Part shown: one piece after another, positions 16,847 through 24,832 of the stretch
How the letters are laid out: every line of letters starts with the position of its first letter
Numbering within the stretch: position 1 is the first letter of the stretch
From: Streptomyces profundus
GTDB taxonomy: Bacteria; Actinomycetota; Actinomycetes; Streptomycetales; Streptomycetaceae
Length of the DNA stretch: 64,000 nt
Direction of reading: 5' to 3'
Assembly: GCF_020740535.1 (NCBI RefSeq)
Contig: NZ_CP082362.1
Location: forward strand, 5,639,501-5,703,500
The notes under the pieces: model-generated
Database searches by the model: none
Seen by the model: the letters and a program-made list of their open reading frames with translations, nothing else
What the model was told of the DNA's origin: nothing
Program-made: the position numbers and the translations under genes

Positions 16847-16852
16847 CAGTCG

Positions 16853-16887
16853 ATATTTTGCAAGTGATGCGCAGGATATTGCGCGAC
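16853..16887 (+). promoter_or_regulatory. Candidate second operator upstream of the binding-protein gene
   Basis: An AT-rich stretch with repeated half-sites: TTGCAA (16858-16863), TGCGCA (16868-16873) and ATTGCGC (16878-16884). They share the TTGCGC/GCGCAA core with the operator before the LacI-type gene. It lies 61 bases before the lipoprotein start. It is less symmetrical than the first site. Confidence 0.5.
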
Positions 16888-16947
16888 GCTGCCATCGGTG
16901 GTTGAGTGTGCGGCACTTCACGACCGTGCCCACGAAGGGGTCACCCG

Positions 16948-18315
16948 ATGACACGTCGCGCATTCCGGCGTACCCGCCGCTGTCTGGCCACCACCGCTGT
17001 CCTGGCCCTCACGTTGGCCGCCTGCTCCTCGGACGACGACGGCGGCGATGACGACGGCAAGGTCACGCTGCACATCAACGGGCAGCCGCCGAACACCGAT
17101 GAGCGGGAACTGCGGGTGTTCCTCGCCGAGATCGAGGCGTTCGAGGCGGAACACACCGACATCGACATCGTCCCCCACGAGGGCTTCATGGAGCCCGAGA
17201 CGTTCAACACCCGGGTCGCGGGCGGCAACCTGGAAGACGTCTTCTATGTCTACTTCACCGACCCGGCCGGCATCATCGAGCAGGGCTACGCGGCCGATAT
17301 CACGGACTATCTGGCGGACTACCCCAACCTTGACCAGATACGACCCGAGTTGCACGAGGCGTTCCAGGACGAGGCGGGGCGGCAGTACGGCGTCCCGACC
17401 GCCAACTACTCCATGGGTCTGCTGTACAACCGCGACCTCTTCGAGCAGGCCGGGCTCGACCCGAACAGCCCTCCCGCCACCTGGGAGGAGGTCCGCACCG
17501 CCTCCGCGGCGATCGCCGAACTCGGCGGCGGCGTGACGGGCTACGGCGAGTGCGCCACCGAGAACACCGGTGGCTGGCACCTGACCACCGAGATCTACTC
17601 CACCGGCGGCCTGGTGGCCGAGCCGGACGGCGACGGCTGGCGGGCCGCGTTCAACACCCCCGAGACCCTGGCCCTGTTGGAGAACCTCAGCGCCATGCGC
17701 TGGGAGGACCAGTCGATGGGCAGCGACCAGATGCGCTCCTGTGAGGACGTGATGGTCCAGATGGGCGCCGGCCAGCTCGGCATGTACGTGGCCGCCCCCG
17801 ACAACCTGCCGACCCTGGTGCGCCAGTACGACGGCACCTACGAGAACCTCGGCCTGGCCCCGATACCCGACGGCGGCGGCACGCTGCTCGGCGGCGAGGG
17901 CTACATGATCAACGCCGGCGCGTCCGATGAGCAGATCGAGGCGGCCCTCACCTGGCTCCAGTGGCGCTTCGTGAACCCGGACGAGATCGAGCGGCGGATC
18001 GAGGAGAGCGCGGCTGACGAGCTGCCGGTCGGGCTGCCGATGCCGCCCACCCCTGACATCTGGGTCGAGGGCGAGATCCGCGACAACGTCGAGGCGCTCA
18101 AGGAGCAGTACGCCAACGTGCCCGTGGAGCATGTGCAGCCCTTCATGGAGGGCGCCCCCTCGATCGAGGGACGGATCGAGCCGCCGAACGCCCAGGAGGT
18201 CTACGCGACCCTGGACAACGTGATGCAGGGCGTGTTGACCAACGAGGGTTCCGATATCCAGTCGCTCCTCGACGACGCGGAGAGCCAGGTCAACCGGATC
18301 TACGGCGCCTCCTGA
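16948..18315 (+). CDS. Sugar ABC transporter binding lipoprotein
   Basis: A 455-residue extracellular solute-binding protein of the family 1 (MalE-like) type that delivers sugar to the adjacent permeases. It has a signal peptide with lipobox LTLAAC and Cys26 as the lipidated residue, followed by an acidic linker (SSDDDGGDDD). The N-terminus MTRRAFRR also resembles a twin-arginine motif, a known route for Streptomyces lipoproteins. The mature part includes YGVPTANYSMGLLYNRDLF, typical of family 1 proteins. The ATG at 16948 follows AAGGGG. It is the first gene of a five-gene run with short gaps. The substrate is inferred from the two downstream glycosidases: an alpha-linked gluco-oligosaccharide. 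Confidence 0.9.
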   Translation: MTRRAFRRTRRCLATTAVLALTLAACSSDDDGGDDDGKVTLHINGQPPNTDERELRVFLAEIEAFEAEHTDIDIVPHEGFMEPETFNTRVAGGNLEDVFYVYFTDPAGIIEQGYAADITDYLADYPNLDQIRPELHEAFQDEAGRQYGVPTANYSMGLLYNRDLFEQAGLDPNSPPATWEEVRTASAAIAELGGGVTGYGECATENTGGWHLTTEIYSTGGLVAEPDGDGWRAAFNTPETLALLENLSAMRWEDQSMGSDQMRSCEDVMVQMGAGQLGMYVAAPDNLPTLVRQYDGTYENLGLAPIPDGGGTLLGGEGYMINAGASDEQIEAALTWLQWRFVNPDEIERRIEESAADELPVGLPMPPTPDIWVEGEIRDNVEALKEQYANVPVEHVQPFMEGAPSIEGRIEPPNAQEVYATLDNVMQGVLTNEGSDIQSLLDDAESQVNRIYGAS

Positions 18316-18316
18316 G

Positions 18317-19201
18317 ATGGCCTCTCCCGAGACCAGGCGGCGACTGGGCGAGAACGTCACCGCCTATGGATTCCTGTGCGCCGCTCTCGTGGTCTTCTCG
18401 CTCTTCGCCTGGTACCCGGCCATTCGCAACATCATCCTGAGCTTTCAGGAAGTCAACTTCGTTCGCGGATCGAGCTGGGTCGGGTTTGACAACTTCAGCT
18501 ATATCTTCGATGACCCGTTGTTCGCGACGGCCTGGCGTAACAGCGCGATATTCACGCTCTACGCCCTGGTGCTCGGCTTCGGCGTTCCCTTTGTGACCGC
18601 CCTGCTGATCAACGAGTTCCGGCACGCGAGGGCCTACTTCCGGGTCCTGGTCTATCTGCCGGTGATGTTGCCGCCGGTGGTCGTCGCGCTGATGTGGCGA
18701 TGGTTCTACCAGCCGGACGGGGGCCTGATCAACGAGATCCTGGGCACGGTCGGGCTCCCCACCTCGGACTGGACGAACTCCTCCAGTACCGCCCTGATCT
18801 CGTTGGTCATCGTCTCCACCTGGGCCAATATGGGCACGGCGACGCTGATCTACCTGGCCGCCCTACAGACCATTCCCGGCGAGCTGTACGAAGCCGCGGA
18901 ACTGGAGGGCGCCGGTATCTGGCGGCGTATCTGGCATGTGACCATTCCGCAGACCAGGTTCGTCATCCTGATGCTGCTGCTGCTCCAGGTCGTGGCCACC
19001 ATGCAGGTATTCACGGAACCGTTCGTGATGACCGGTGGCGGGCCGCAGGACTCGACCGTCACGGTCATGCTGCTGATCTATCGCTACGCCTTCGTCTACA
19101 ACAACTTCGGCGCCGCCAGCGCCATGAGTCTGCTCCTGCTGCTGGTGCTCGCCGTGTTCTCCGCCGCCTATCTGCGGGTCACCCGCAGCCAGCAGACCTG
19201 A
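18317..19201 (+). CDS. Sugar ABC transporter permease, MalF-like
   Basis: A 294-residue inner-membrane permease with six predicted membrane segments (first near residues 15-35). The EAA loop, which docks to the ATPase, is at ELYEAAELEGAGIWRRIWHV near residues 193-212. It begins one base after the binding-protein stop, so translation is probably coupled. Together with the next gene it forms a heterodimeric channel of the carbohydrate uptake type 1 family. No ATPase gene is in the locus; Streptomyces usually energises such importers with the shared MsiK ATPase. Confidence 0.92.
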   Translation: MASPETRRRLGENVTAYGFLCAALVVFSLFAWYPAIRNIILSFQEVNFVRGSSWVGFDNFSYIFDDPLFATAWRNSAIFTLYALVLGFGVPFVTALLINEFRHARAYFRVLVYLPVMLPPVVVALMWRWFYQPDGGLINEILGTVGLPTSDWTNSSSTALISLVIVSTWANMGTATLIYLAALQTIPGELYEAAELEGAGIWRRIWHVTIPQTRFVILMLLLLQVVATMQVFTEPFVMTGGGPQDSTVTVMLLIYRYAFVYNNFGAASAMSLLLLLVLAVFSAAYLRVTRSQQT

Positions 19202-19212
19202 GGGAGGCTCAG

Positions 19213-20082
19213 TTGCGCACGCTGGTACGCCCCGCCGTACTCAAGACGACTCGCGGCCGACTGGTCTACTGGTCCCTGTTCGCCATCGCGATCATCCTGT
19301 TCACCGTGGCCTTCATCATCCCGCTCTACTGGATGGTGACCGGTGGTCTCAAAAGCTCTCCCGAACTGGCTCGGAACCCACCGACCTACATTCCCGAGGA
19401 ATTCCATCCGAGCAACTACTCGGACACCTGGAACCGTCTGGAACTGGCACGCTACTTCGGTAACACCGTCGTGCTGATCGGTGGCGCGTGGCTGCTCGGG
19501 CTCGCGATCCAGCTCCCGGCCGCCTACGCGCTGTCGAAACTCCGCCCGAGGTTCGGGAAGATCGTGCTCGGCATGATGCTGGTCACCCTGATGGTGCCGG
19601 CCACCGCCCTGCTGATCCCCACCTATCTCACGGTCACCGACGTGCCCGTTCTCGGGCTCAACCTCATCAACAACCCGGCGGCCGTATGGCTACCCGCAGC
19701 CGCCAACGCGTTCAACATCTATGTGCTGAAGAACTTCTTCGACCAGATACCGGACGAGCTGCTCGATGCCGCGCGGATCGACGGTGCTGGTGCGTTCACC
19801 ACCATGTGGCGCATCATTCTGCCGCTGTCCAGGCCCATCATCGCCGTTGTGTCGATCCTGTCCATCAGCGCTCTGTGGCGTGACTTCCTCTGGCCGATGG
19901 TGGTGCTGCCCGATCCGGCGAAGCAGCCCATCACCGTCTATCTGCAACGGATCGCGGACACGACATCGCTCAACATGCTGATCGCCGGAATGGTATTGGC
20001 CAGCATTCCACTGGTGGTGGTTTTCCTGATCTTCCAGCGCCATATTCTCGCCGGCCTCACGGCGGGCAGCCTCAAGGGCTGA
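19213..20082 (+). CDS. Sugar ABC transporter permease, MalG-like
   Basis: A 289-residue permease with six predicted membrane segments; the first (LFAIAIILFTVAFIIPLYWM) is near residues 22-42. The EAA loop reads DELLDAARIDGAGAFTTMWR, the expected MalG-type variant. The TTG start at 19213 is supported by GGGAGG five bases upstream and by the reading frame; no ATG occurs nearby. It lies 11 bases after the partner permease and 20 bases before the glycosidase gene. Confidence 0.92.
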   Translation: MRTLVRPAVLKTTRGRLVYWSLFAIAIILFTVAFIIPLYWMVTGGLKSSPELARNPPTYIPEEFHPSNYSDTWNRLELARYFGNTVVLIGGAWLLGLAIQLPAAYALSKLRPRFGKIVLGMMLVTLMVPATALLIPTYLTVTDVPVLGLNLINNPAAVWLPAAANAFNIYVLKNFFDQIPDELLDAARIDGAGAFTTMWRIILPLSRPIIAVVSILSISALWRDFLWPMVVLPDPAKQPITVYLQRIADTTSLNMLIAGMVLASIPLVVVFLIFQRHILAGLTAGSLKG

Positions 20083-20102
20083 TCACCCGAAAGGAAAACT
20101 CC

Positions 20103-21704
20103 GTGCCGCACAACCCTCCCGCGTGGTGGCGCTCCGCCGCCATCTACCAGGTGTACATCCGCAGTTTCGCCGACGGGAACGGCGACGGCACCGGCGACCT
20201 CGCCGGGGTCAGGGCCCGCCTGCCGTATCTCGCCGAACTCGGCGTCGAGGCGCTGTGGTTCACCCCCTGGTACGTCTCGCCGCTGGCCGACGGCGGCTAT
20301 GACGTCGCGGACTATCGCGCCATCGACCCGGCGTTCGGCACCCTGGCGGAGGCTGAGAAGCTGATCGCCGAGGCGCGTCAGCAGGGCTTGCGCACCATCG
20401 TCGACGTGGTCCCCAACCACATCTCCGCCGAACACGCGTGGTTCAAGGCCGCCTTGGCCGCGCCCCCCGGCAGCCCGGAGCGGGAGTTGTTCCACTTCCG
20501 CCCCGGGCGCGGGGCGGACGGTGCCGAGCCGCCCAACGCGTGGCGTTCGGAGTTCGGCGGCCCCGCCTGGTCGCGCAGCACCGACCCCGACGGCAGCCCG
20601 GGGGAGTGGTACCTGCACCTCTTCGCGCCCGGGCAGCCGGATCTCAACTGGGCCCATCCGCAGGTCAGGCAGGAGCACGAGGAGATCCTCCGCTTCTGGT
20701 TCGACCGAGGCGCGGCCGGCGTCCGGATCGACTCCGCCGCGCTGCTGGCCAAGGACCCCGAACTGCCGGACTTCGACCCGGAACGCGACCCCCACCCCTA
20801 TGTGGACCGCGACGAGCTGCACGACATCTACCGGGCCTGGCGGGCCATCGCCGACGAGTACGAGGGCGTGCTGATCGGCGAGCTGTGGCTCCCCGACGTG
20901 GAGCGGTTCGCCCGCTATCTGCGCTCCGACGAGCTGCACACCGCCTTCAACTTCGACTTCCTCAGCTGCCCCTGGGAGCCGGAGCGGCTGCGCGCCTCCA
21001 TCGACGGCACGCTCGCCTCGCACTCCGGGGTCGGCGCCCCGGCGACCTGGGTGCTGGCCAACCACGACATCACCAGGACCGCCACGCGCTACGGCCGCGA
21101 GGAGACCGGCTTCGCCTTTGTGGCCAAGCGGTTCGGCACCCCGACCGACTTCGAACTCGGCACCCGCCGGGCGCGCGCCGCAGCGCTGTTGACGCTGGCC
21201 CTGCCGGGGGCCGTCTACCTCTACCAGGGCGAGGAGTTGGGCCTGCCGGAGGCGGACATCCCACGGGACCGCATCAACGACCCGATGCACGCCAGGTCCG
21301 GCGGCATCGACCCGGGCCGGGACGGCTGCCGGGTGCCGCTGCCCTGGTCGGGGGAGTCCGCGCCCTACGGCTTCGGCGGCGCGGACACCTGGCTGCCGCA
21401 GCCGGACGACTGGGCCGACCACACGGCCGAGGCCCAGGAGAAGGACCCCGGGTCCATGCTCTGGCTCTACCGCACGGGCCTGCGGCTGCGCCGCGCCTGG
21501 CCCGCCTCCACCGGGGACCTGACCTGGTTGGACTCCCCCTCGGGCGCGCTGGTCTTCGCGCGGGAGCACGGCCTGGTCTGCGCGGTCAACCTGGCGCCCG
21601 AGCCGTTGGCGCTGCCTCCCCACACACACGTGCTGCTGCGCAGCGGCCCGCTGGACGAAGCGGGTCTGCTGCCGCAGGACACGGCGGTCTGGCTGCGGGT
21701 CTGA
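20103..21704 (+). CDS. GH13 alpha-glucosidase, intracellular
   Basis: A 533-residue family 13 glycoside hydrolase (alpha-glucosidase/oligo-1,6-glucosidase group) without a signal peptide, so it acts on imported oligosaccharides in the cytoplasm. Conserved regions: DVVPNH near residue 101, nucleophile Asp210 in GVRIDSAAL, acid/base Glu260 in LIGELWLP, and third acid Asp322 in LANHDITR. Catalytic residues are all present. The Ser-Ala after the nucleophile and the final LRV tail are ordinary for Streptomyces enzymes. The GTG start at 20103 follows GAAAGGA. Linkage specificity (alpha-1,4, -1,6 or -1,3) cannot be read from the sequence; the neighbouring GH87-like gene hints at alpha-1,3 products. 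Confidence 0.9.
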   Translation: MPHNPPAWWRSAAIYQVYIRSFADGNGDGTGDLAGVRARLPYLAELGVEALWFTPWYVSPLADGGYDVADYRAIDPAFGTLAEAEKLIAEARQQGLRTIVDVVPNHISAEHAWFKAALAAPPGSPERELFHFRPGRGADGAEPPNAWRSEFGGPAWSRSTDPDGSPGEWYLHLFAPGQPDLNWAHPQVRQEHEEILRFWFDRGAAGVRIDSAALLAKDPELPDFDPERDPHPYVDRDELHDIYRAWRAIADEYEGVLIGELWLPDVERFARYLRSDELHTAFNFDFLSCPWEPERLRASIDGTLASHSGVGAPATWVLANHDITRTATRYGREETGFAFVAKRFGTPTDFELGTRRARAAALLTLALPGAVYLYQGEELGLPEADIPRDRINDPMHARSGGIDPGRDGCRVPLPWSGESAPYGFGGADTWLPQPDDWADHTAEAQEKDPGSMLWLYRTGLRLRRAWPASTGDLTWLDSPSGALVFAREHGLVCAVNLAPEPLALPPHTHVLLRSGPLDEAGLLPQDTAVWLRV

Positions 21705-21760
21705 ACACCTCCGGCGGCCGGACCGCCAACACCCCCACCACCCCTTAGGAAGGGACTCTC

Positions 21761-23521
21761 ATGAGCGCACCCCACCCATCGCGCAAGCGGTGGCGCGCCG
21801 CCGGCGCGGCCTCGGCCGGCGCCATCCTGTTGGGCACCGTCGGCTTCACCGCGACGGCCGACGCGGGCGAAGCCCCCCGGCCCGCGGCCGACGCCGCGCC
21901 GCTGGCCGGCGCCGAACTCCCCTTCGTCACCCAGGAGGCGGAGGACGCCGAGCACGACGGGTCCGTGATCGGGCCCGACGTCACCCAGGGGACCGTCGCC
22001 TCCGAGGCGTCGGGCCGCAGCGCCGTCGAGCTCGCCGCGGGACAGTCCGTCACCTTCACCCTCACCGAGGCGGCCAACGCGACCACCGTCGTCTACAACG
22101 TCCCCGAGGGCGGCCAGGGCTCGTTGACCGTCGAGGTCAACGGGCAGCCGGTCGAGGAGTCCATCCCGCTCAGCGACCGGTTCCAGTACTTCGACGCACC
22201 CTGGATAGCGGGCTCGACCACGCATCACTTCTTCACCCACGAGCGGCTGCCGCTCGGCCAGGACCTGGCGGCTGGGGACACCGTCTCCTTCGTGGCCAGC
22301 GGCCAGGTCACCCTGGACAGCGCCGACTTCGAGCAGGTGGCCGCGCCCGCCGAGGCGCCGGCCGGGGCCCTGGACGTGACGGATCTTGGAGCCGACCCCA
22401 CCGGCGCGTCCGACTCCAGCCAGGCGTTCGTCGAGGCCGTCGCGCAGGGCAGGGGCGGCACGGTGTGGATCCCGCCGGGCACCTACCAGGTGAACCAGCC
22501 GCTCTATGTGGAGGACGTCACCCTCCAGGGGGCGGGCTCCTGGCACTCGGTGGTGCACAGCTCCCGCTTCGTCAACCAGGGCGAGAGCCCCGGCAACGTG
22601 CACATCAGCGACTTCGCCGTGATCGGCGATGTCACCGAGCGGGTGGACAGCAACCCGGACAACTTCGTCAACGGCAGCCTTGGCCCGGACTCCTCGGTCT
22701 CCGGGATGTGGCTCCAGCACCTCAAGGTCGGCCTGTGGATGACGGGCAACAACGACGACCTGGTGGTCGAGCGGAACCGCATCGTCGACATGGCCGCCGA
22801 CGGGCTCAACCTCAACGGCAGCGCCAACGACGTCCAGGTGCGGGACAACTACCTGCGCAACACGGGTGACGACGCGCTGGCGATGTGGTCGCTGCCCCAG
22901 GCCAACAGCGGCGCCAGCTTCGACAGCAACACCGTGATCCAGCCCAACCTGGCCAACGGCATCGCCATCTACGGCGGCGAGGACATCCAGGTCACCAACA
23001 ACTACGTCCGTGACACCAACGCGCTGGGCAGCGGCATCGCGATCTCCAACCAGGCGTTCATGGAGCCGTTCTTCCCGCTGGCCGGCACCATCACGGTGGA
23101 CGGCAACACGCTGGTGAGCGCTGGGGCGCTCAACCCCAACTGGGACCACCCGATGTCCGCACTGCGGGTCGACGCCTACAACCACGCGATCGAGGCCGAC
23201 ATCAACATCACCGACACCACGGTCCTCGACAGCCCGTGGAGCGCCTTCCAGTTCGTCTCGGGCGGCGGCACCGGACTGGCCACCAACCGGGTGACCATCG
23301 ACGGAGCCGAGGTGGACGGCGTGGGCACCGTGGTGGTCCAGGCGGAGACCACGGGCGAGGTCACCGTGCAGAACGTCACGGCGACCGGCGTCGGCGTGGC
23401 GGGTGTCTACAACTGCCCGTTCCCGACCGGCAACGCACCGTTGACGATCAACGACGGCGGTGGCAACACCGGTCTTGACACCGAGTGGGACGACTGCGAG
23501 ACCTGGCCCCAGCCCGAGTAA
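21761..23521 (+). CDS. Secreted beta-helix glycosidase, GH87-like (alpha-1,3-glucanase/mycodextranase)
   Basis: A 586-residue secreted protein. It has a signal peptide (basic MSAPHPSRKRWR, then a hydrophobic stretch, cleavage near residue 36), a beta-sandwich carbohydrate-binding-like region (~50-200) beginning VTQEAEDAEHDGS, and a right-handed beta-helix domain (~205-570). Asp347 (ADGLNLNG) and Asp370-Asp371 (NTGDDALAMWS) reproduce the spacing 0, +23, +24 of the catalytic aspartates described for GH87 alpha-1,3-glucanases (from memory). It probably cuts alpha-1,3-rich glucans such as fungal wall glucan or nigeran outside the cell. It is 56 bases downstream of the GH13 gene and ends the locus. 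GH49-like or other beta-helix enzymes remain possible. Confidence 0.78.
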   Translation: MSAPHPSRKRWRAAGAASAGAILLGTVGFTATADAGEAPRPAADAAPLAGAELPFVTQEAEDAEHDGSVIGPDVTQGTVASEASGRSAVELAAGQSVTFTLTEAANATTVVYNVPEGGQGSLTVEVNGQPVEESIPLSDRFQYFDAPWIAGSTTHHFFTHERLPLGQDLAAGDTVSFVASGQVTLDSADFEQVAAPAEAPAGALDVTDLGADPTGASDSSQAFVEAVAQGRGGTVWIPPGTYQVNQPLYVEDVTLQGAGSWHSVVHSSRFVNQGESPGNVHISDFAVIGDVTERVDSNPDNFVNGSLGPDSSVSGMWLQHLKVGLWMTGNNDDLVVERNRIVDMAADGLNLNGSANDVQVRDNYLRNTGDDALAMWSLPQANSGASFDSNTVIQPNLANGIAIYGGEDIQVTNNYVRDTNALGSGIAISNQAFMEPFFPLAGTITVDGNTLVSAGALNPNWDHPMSALRVDAYNHAIEADINITDTTVLDSPWSAFQFVSGGGTGLATNRVTIDGAEVDGVGTVVVQAETTGEVTVQNVTATGVGVAGVYNCPFPTGNAPLTINDGGGNTGLDTEWDDCETWPQPE

Positions 23522-23555
23522 CCGGCAGGGACCGCGTTTCACCTCCCTCGTGGCC

Positions 23556-23593
23556 GGCGCCCCGACAGCACCTCCCCGGTCTGTCGGGGCGCC
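23556..23593 (+). terminator. Terminator of the alpha-glucan locus
   Basis: Perfect 13-base stem: 23556-23568 (GGCGCCCCGACAG) pairs with 23581-23593 around a 12-base loop, 35 bases after the GH87-like stop. It separates the glycan locus from the CobW gene. Confidence 0.75.
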
Positions 23594-23659
23594 TCCCCGG
23601 GTGGATCACCTAGGGTGGCGGGCGCAGACGCTGGAGACGGACGTGAAGGGAGGGGAGCC

Positions 23660-24799
23660 GTGGCCGCTGGTCGCGTCCCCGTGGTGGTCCTCGCCGGATT
23701 CCTCGGAGCCGGCAAGACGACGCTGCTCAACCATCTGCTGACCAACGCCCAGGGCGTCAGGATCGGGGCCGTGGTCAACGACTTCGGCAGCGTGCCGGTG
23801 GACGCCATGACGGTCGCCGGGCAGGTGGACTCCATGATCTCCTTCGGCAACGGCTGCCTCTGCTGCGCCGTGGACACCGAGGAGCTGGACCAGGCGCTGG
23901 CCAGGCTCGCCGATCCGGCGCTCGCCATCGACCTGATCGTGGTGGAGGCCAGCGGCCTGGCCGAACCCCCGGCGCTGGTGCGGATGGTGCTCGCCAGCGA
24001 GGACCGACGGATCCTCTACGGCGGCCTGGTGCAGCTGATCGACGCCGTGGAGCACGACGCGCTCCGCGCGCGGCAGCCCGCCACCGACCGCTACACGGGC
24101 CTCGCCGATCTGGTGGTGCTCAACAAGACGGACCTGGTCGACGCGGCAACGGGCGAACGGCTCCTGGCCGAGCTGCGCGAACGGTCCTGCGGGGCGCCCG
24201 TGGTGGCCACCACCCATGGCCGCCTGGACCCGGGGCTGCTGCTGGACGGAGCGCCGGCGAGGCGGACGGACGCGGACGGGCCCAGGCAGCTCTCCTTCGC
24301 CGACCTGCTGGCCGACGACGCGGGGCACGAAGGGCATGGGCACCCGCACAGCGGGTTCAGCAGCGTCAGCTTCCACGCCCGACGCCCGCTGGATCCCGGC
24401 CGGTTGCTGGACTTCCTGGACGCCAGGCGGCCGGGGCTCTACCGGATCAAGGGCTTCGTCCAGCTGGGCGCCGAGCGCTACACCCTGCATGTGGTGGGCC
24501 GCTTTCTGCGGCTCTTCCCCGACCCGCCGCCGGCGGCCGGGCCCGACACCACCGGCCTGGTGCTGATCGGCACCGGCCTCGACGCCGCCGCGCTCCGCGC
24601 CGAGCTGGCCGGCTGCGTCACGGCGGAGCCGGACGGGACGGCGGACCGGACGGCGGACGGGACGGCGAGCGGAGACGCGGACCGGGACGCCCGGTGGCGG
24701 GTCGCGCGCTATGTCGAACGCCCCGAGGAGCCGGCCGTCTTCGAGGAGCCGGCCGTCTTCGAGGAACCGGCCGTCTTCGGGGAGCCCGCCGTCGGCTGA
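23660..24799 (+). CDS. CobW/ZNG1-family GTPase, putative metal chaperone
   Basis: A 379-residue G3E-family P-loop GTPase. Walker A GFLGAGKTTLL is near residue 10, the metal-binding CxCC motif is NGCLCCAVD near residue 70, and the NKTD guanine-specificity motif is LNKTDLVDA near residue 155. A His-rich stretch HEGHGHPHSGF (~residue 230) precedes the C-terminal CobW_C domain. Such proteins insert or deliver zinc or other metals to client enzymes, often under metal limitation; the client here is unknown and no Zur box was identified. The GTG at 23660 follows GGGAGGGGA. The C-terminus carries an in-frame 18-base tandem repeat, and the stop codon sits in the loop of a hairpin. Confidence 0.88.
   Translation: MAAGRVPVVVLAGFLGAGKTTLLNHLLTNAQGVRIGAVVNDFGSVPVDAMTVAGQVDSMISFGNGCLCCAVDTEELDQALARLADPALAIDLIVVEASGLAEPPALVRMVLASEDRRILYGGLVQLIDAVEHDALRARQPATDRYTGLADLVVLNKTDLVDAATGERLLAELRERSCGAPVVATTHGRLDPGLLLDGAPARRTDADGPRQLSFADLLADDAGHEGHGHPHSGFSSVSFHARRPLDPGRLLDFLDARRPGLYRIKGFVQLGAERYTLHVVGRFLRLFPDPPPAAGPDTTGLVLIGTGLDAAALRAELAGCVTAEPDGTADRTADGTASGDADRDARWRVARYVERPEEPAVFEEPAVFEEPAVFGEPAVG
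24725..24796 (+). repeat. 18-base tandem repeat in the CobW gene
   Basis: Three near-identical 18-base units (24725-24742, 24743-24760, 24761-24778) and a degenerate fourth (24779-24796) encode EEPAVF, EEPAVF, EEPAVF and GEPAVG. The third differs from the first two by one base. Because each unit is six codons, unit gain or loss would keep the frame. Confidence 0.9.
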
Positions 24800-24812
24800 G
24801 CCGACGGCGGGC
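24784..24812. terminator. Hairpin with the cobW stop codon in its loop
   Basis: A perfect 13-base stem (24784-24796 with 24800-24812) has the TGA stop of the CobW gene as its 3-base loop. It lies 21 bases from the parC stop on the other strand, so it can serve both convergent genes. The minimal loop means the top pair may stay open. Confidence 0.7.
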
Positions 24813-24832
24813 CCGCGCCCCCGGAGTCCGCC

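Noticed and set aside
16906..16947. Upstream extension of the sugar-binding lipoprotein
   Set aside because: The extra 14 residues would precede a normal signal peptide that begins at ATG 16948 with a good ribosome site.
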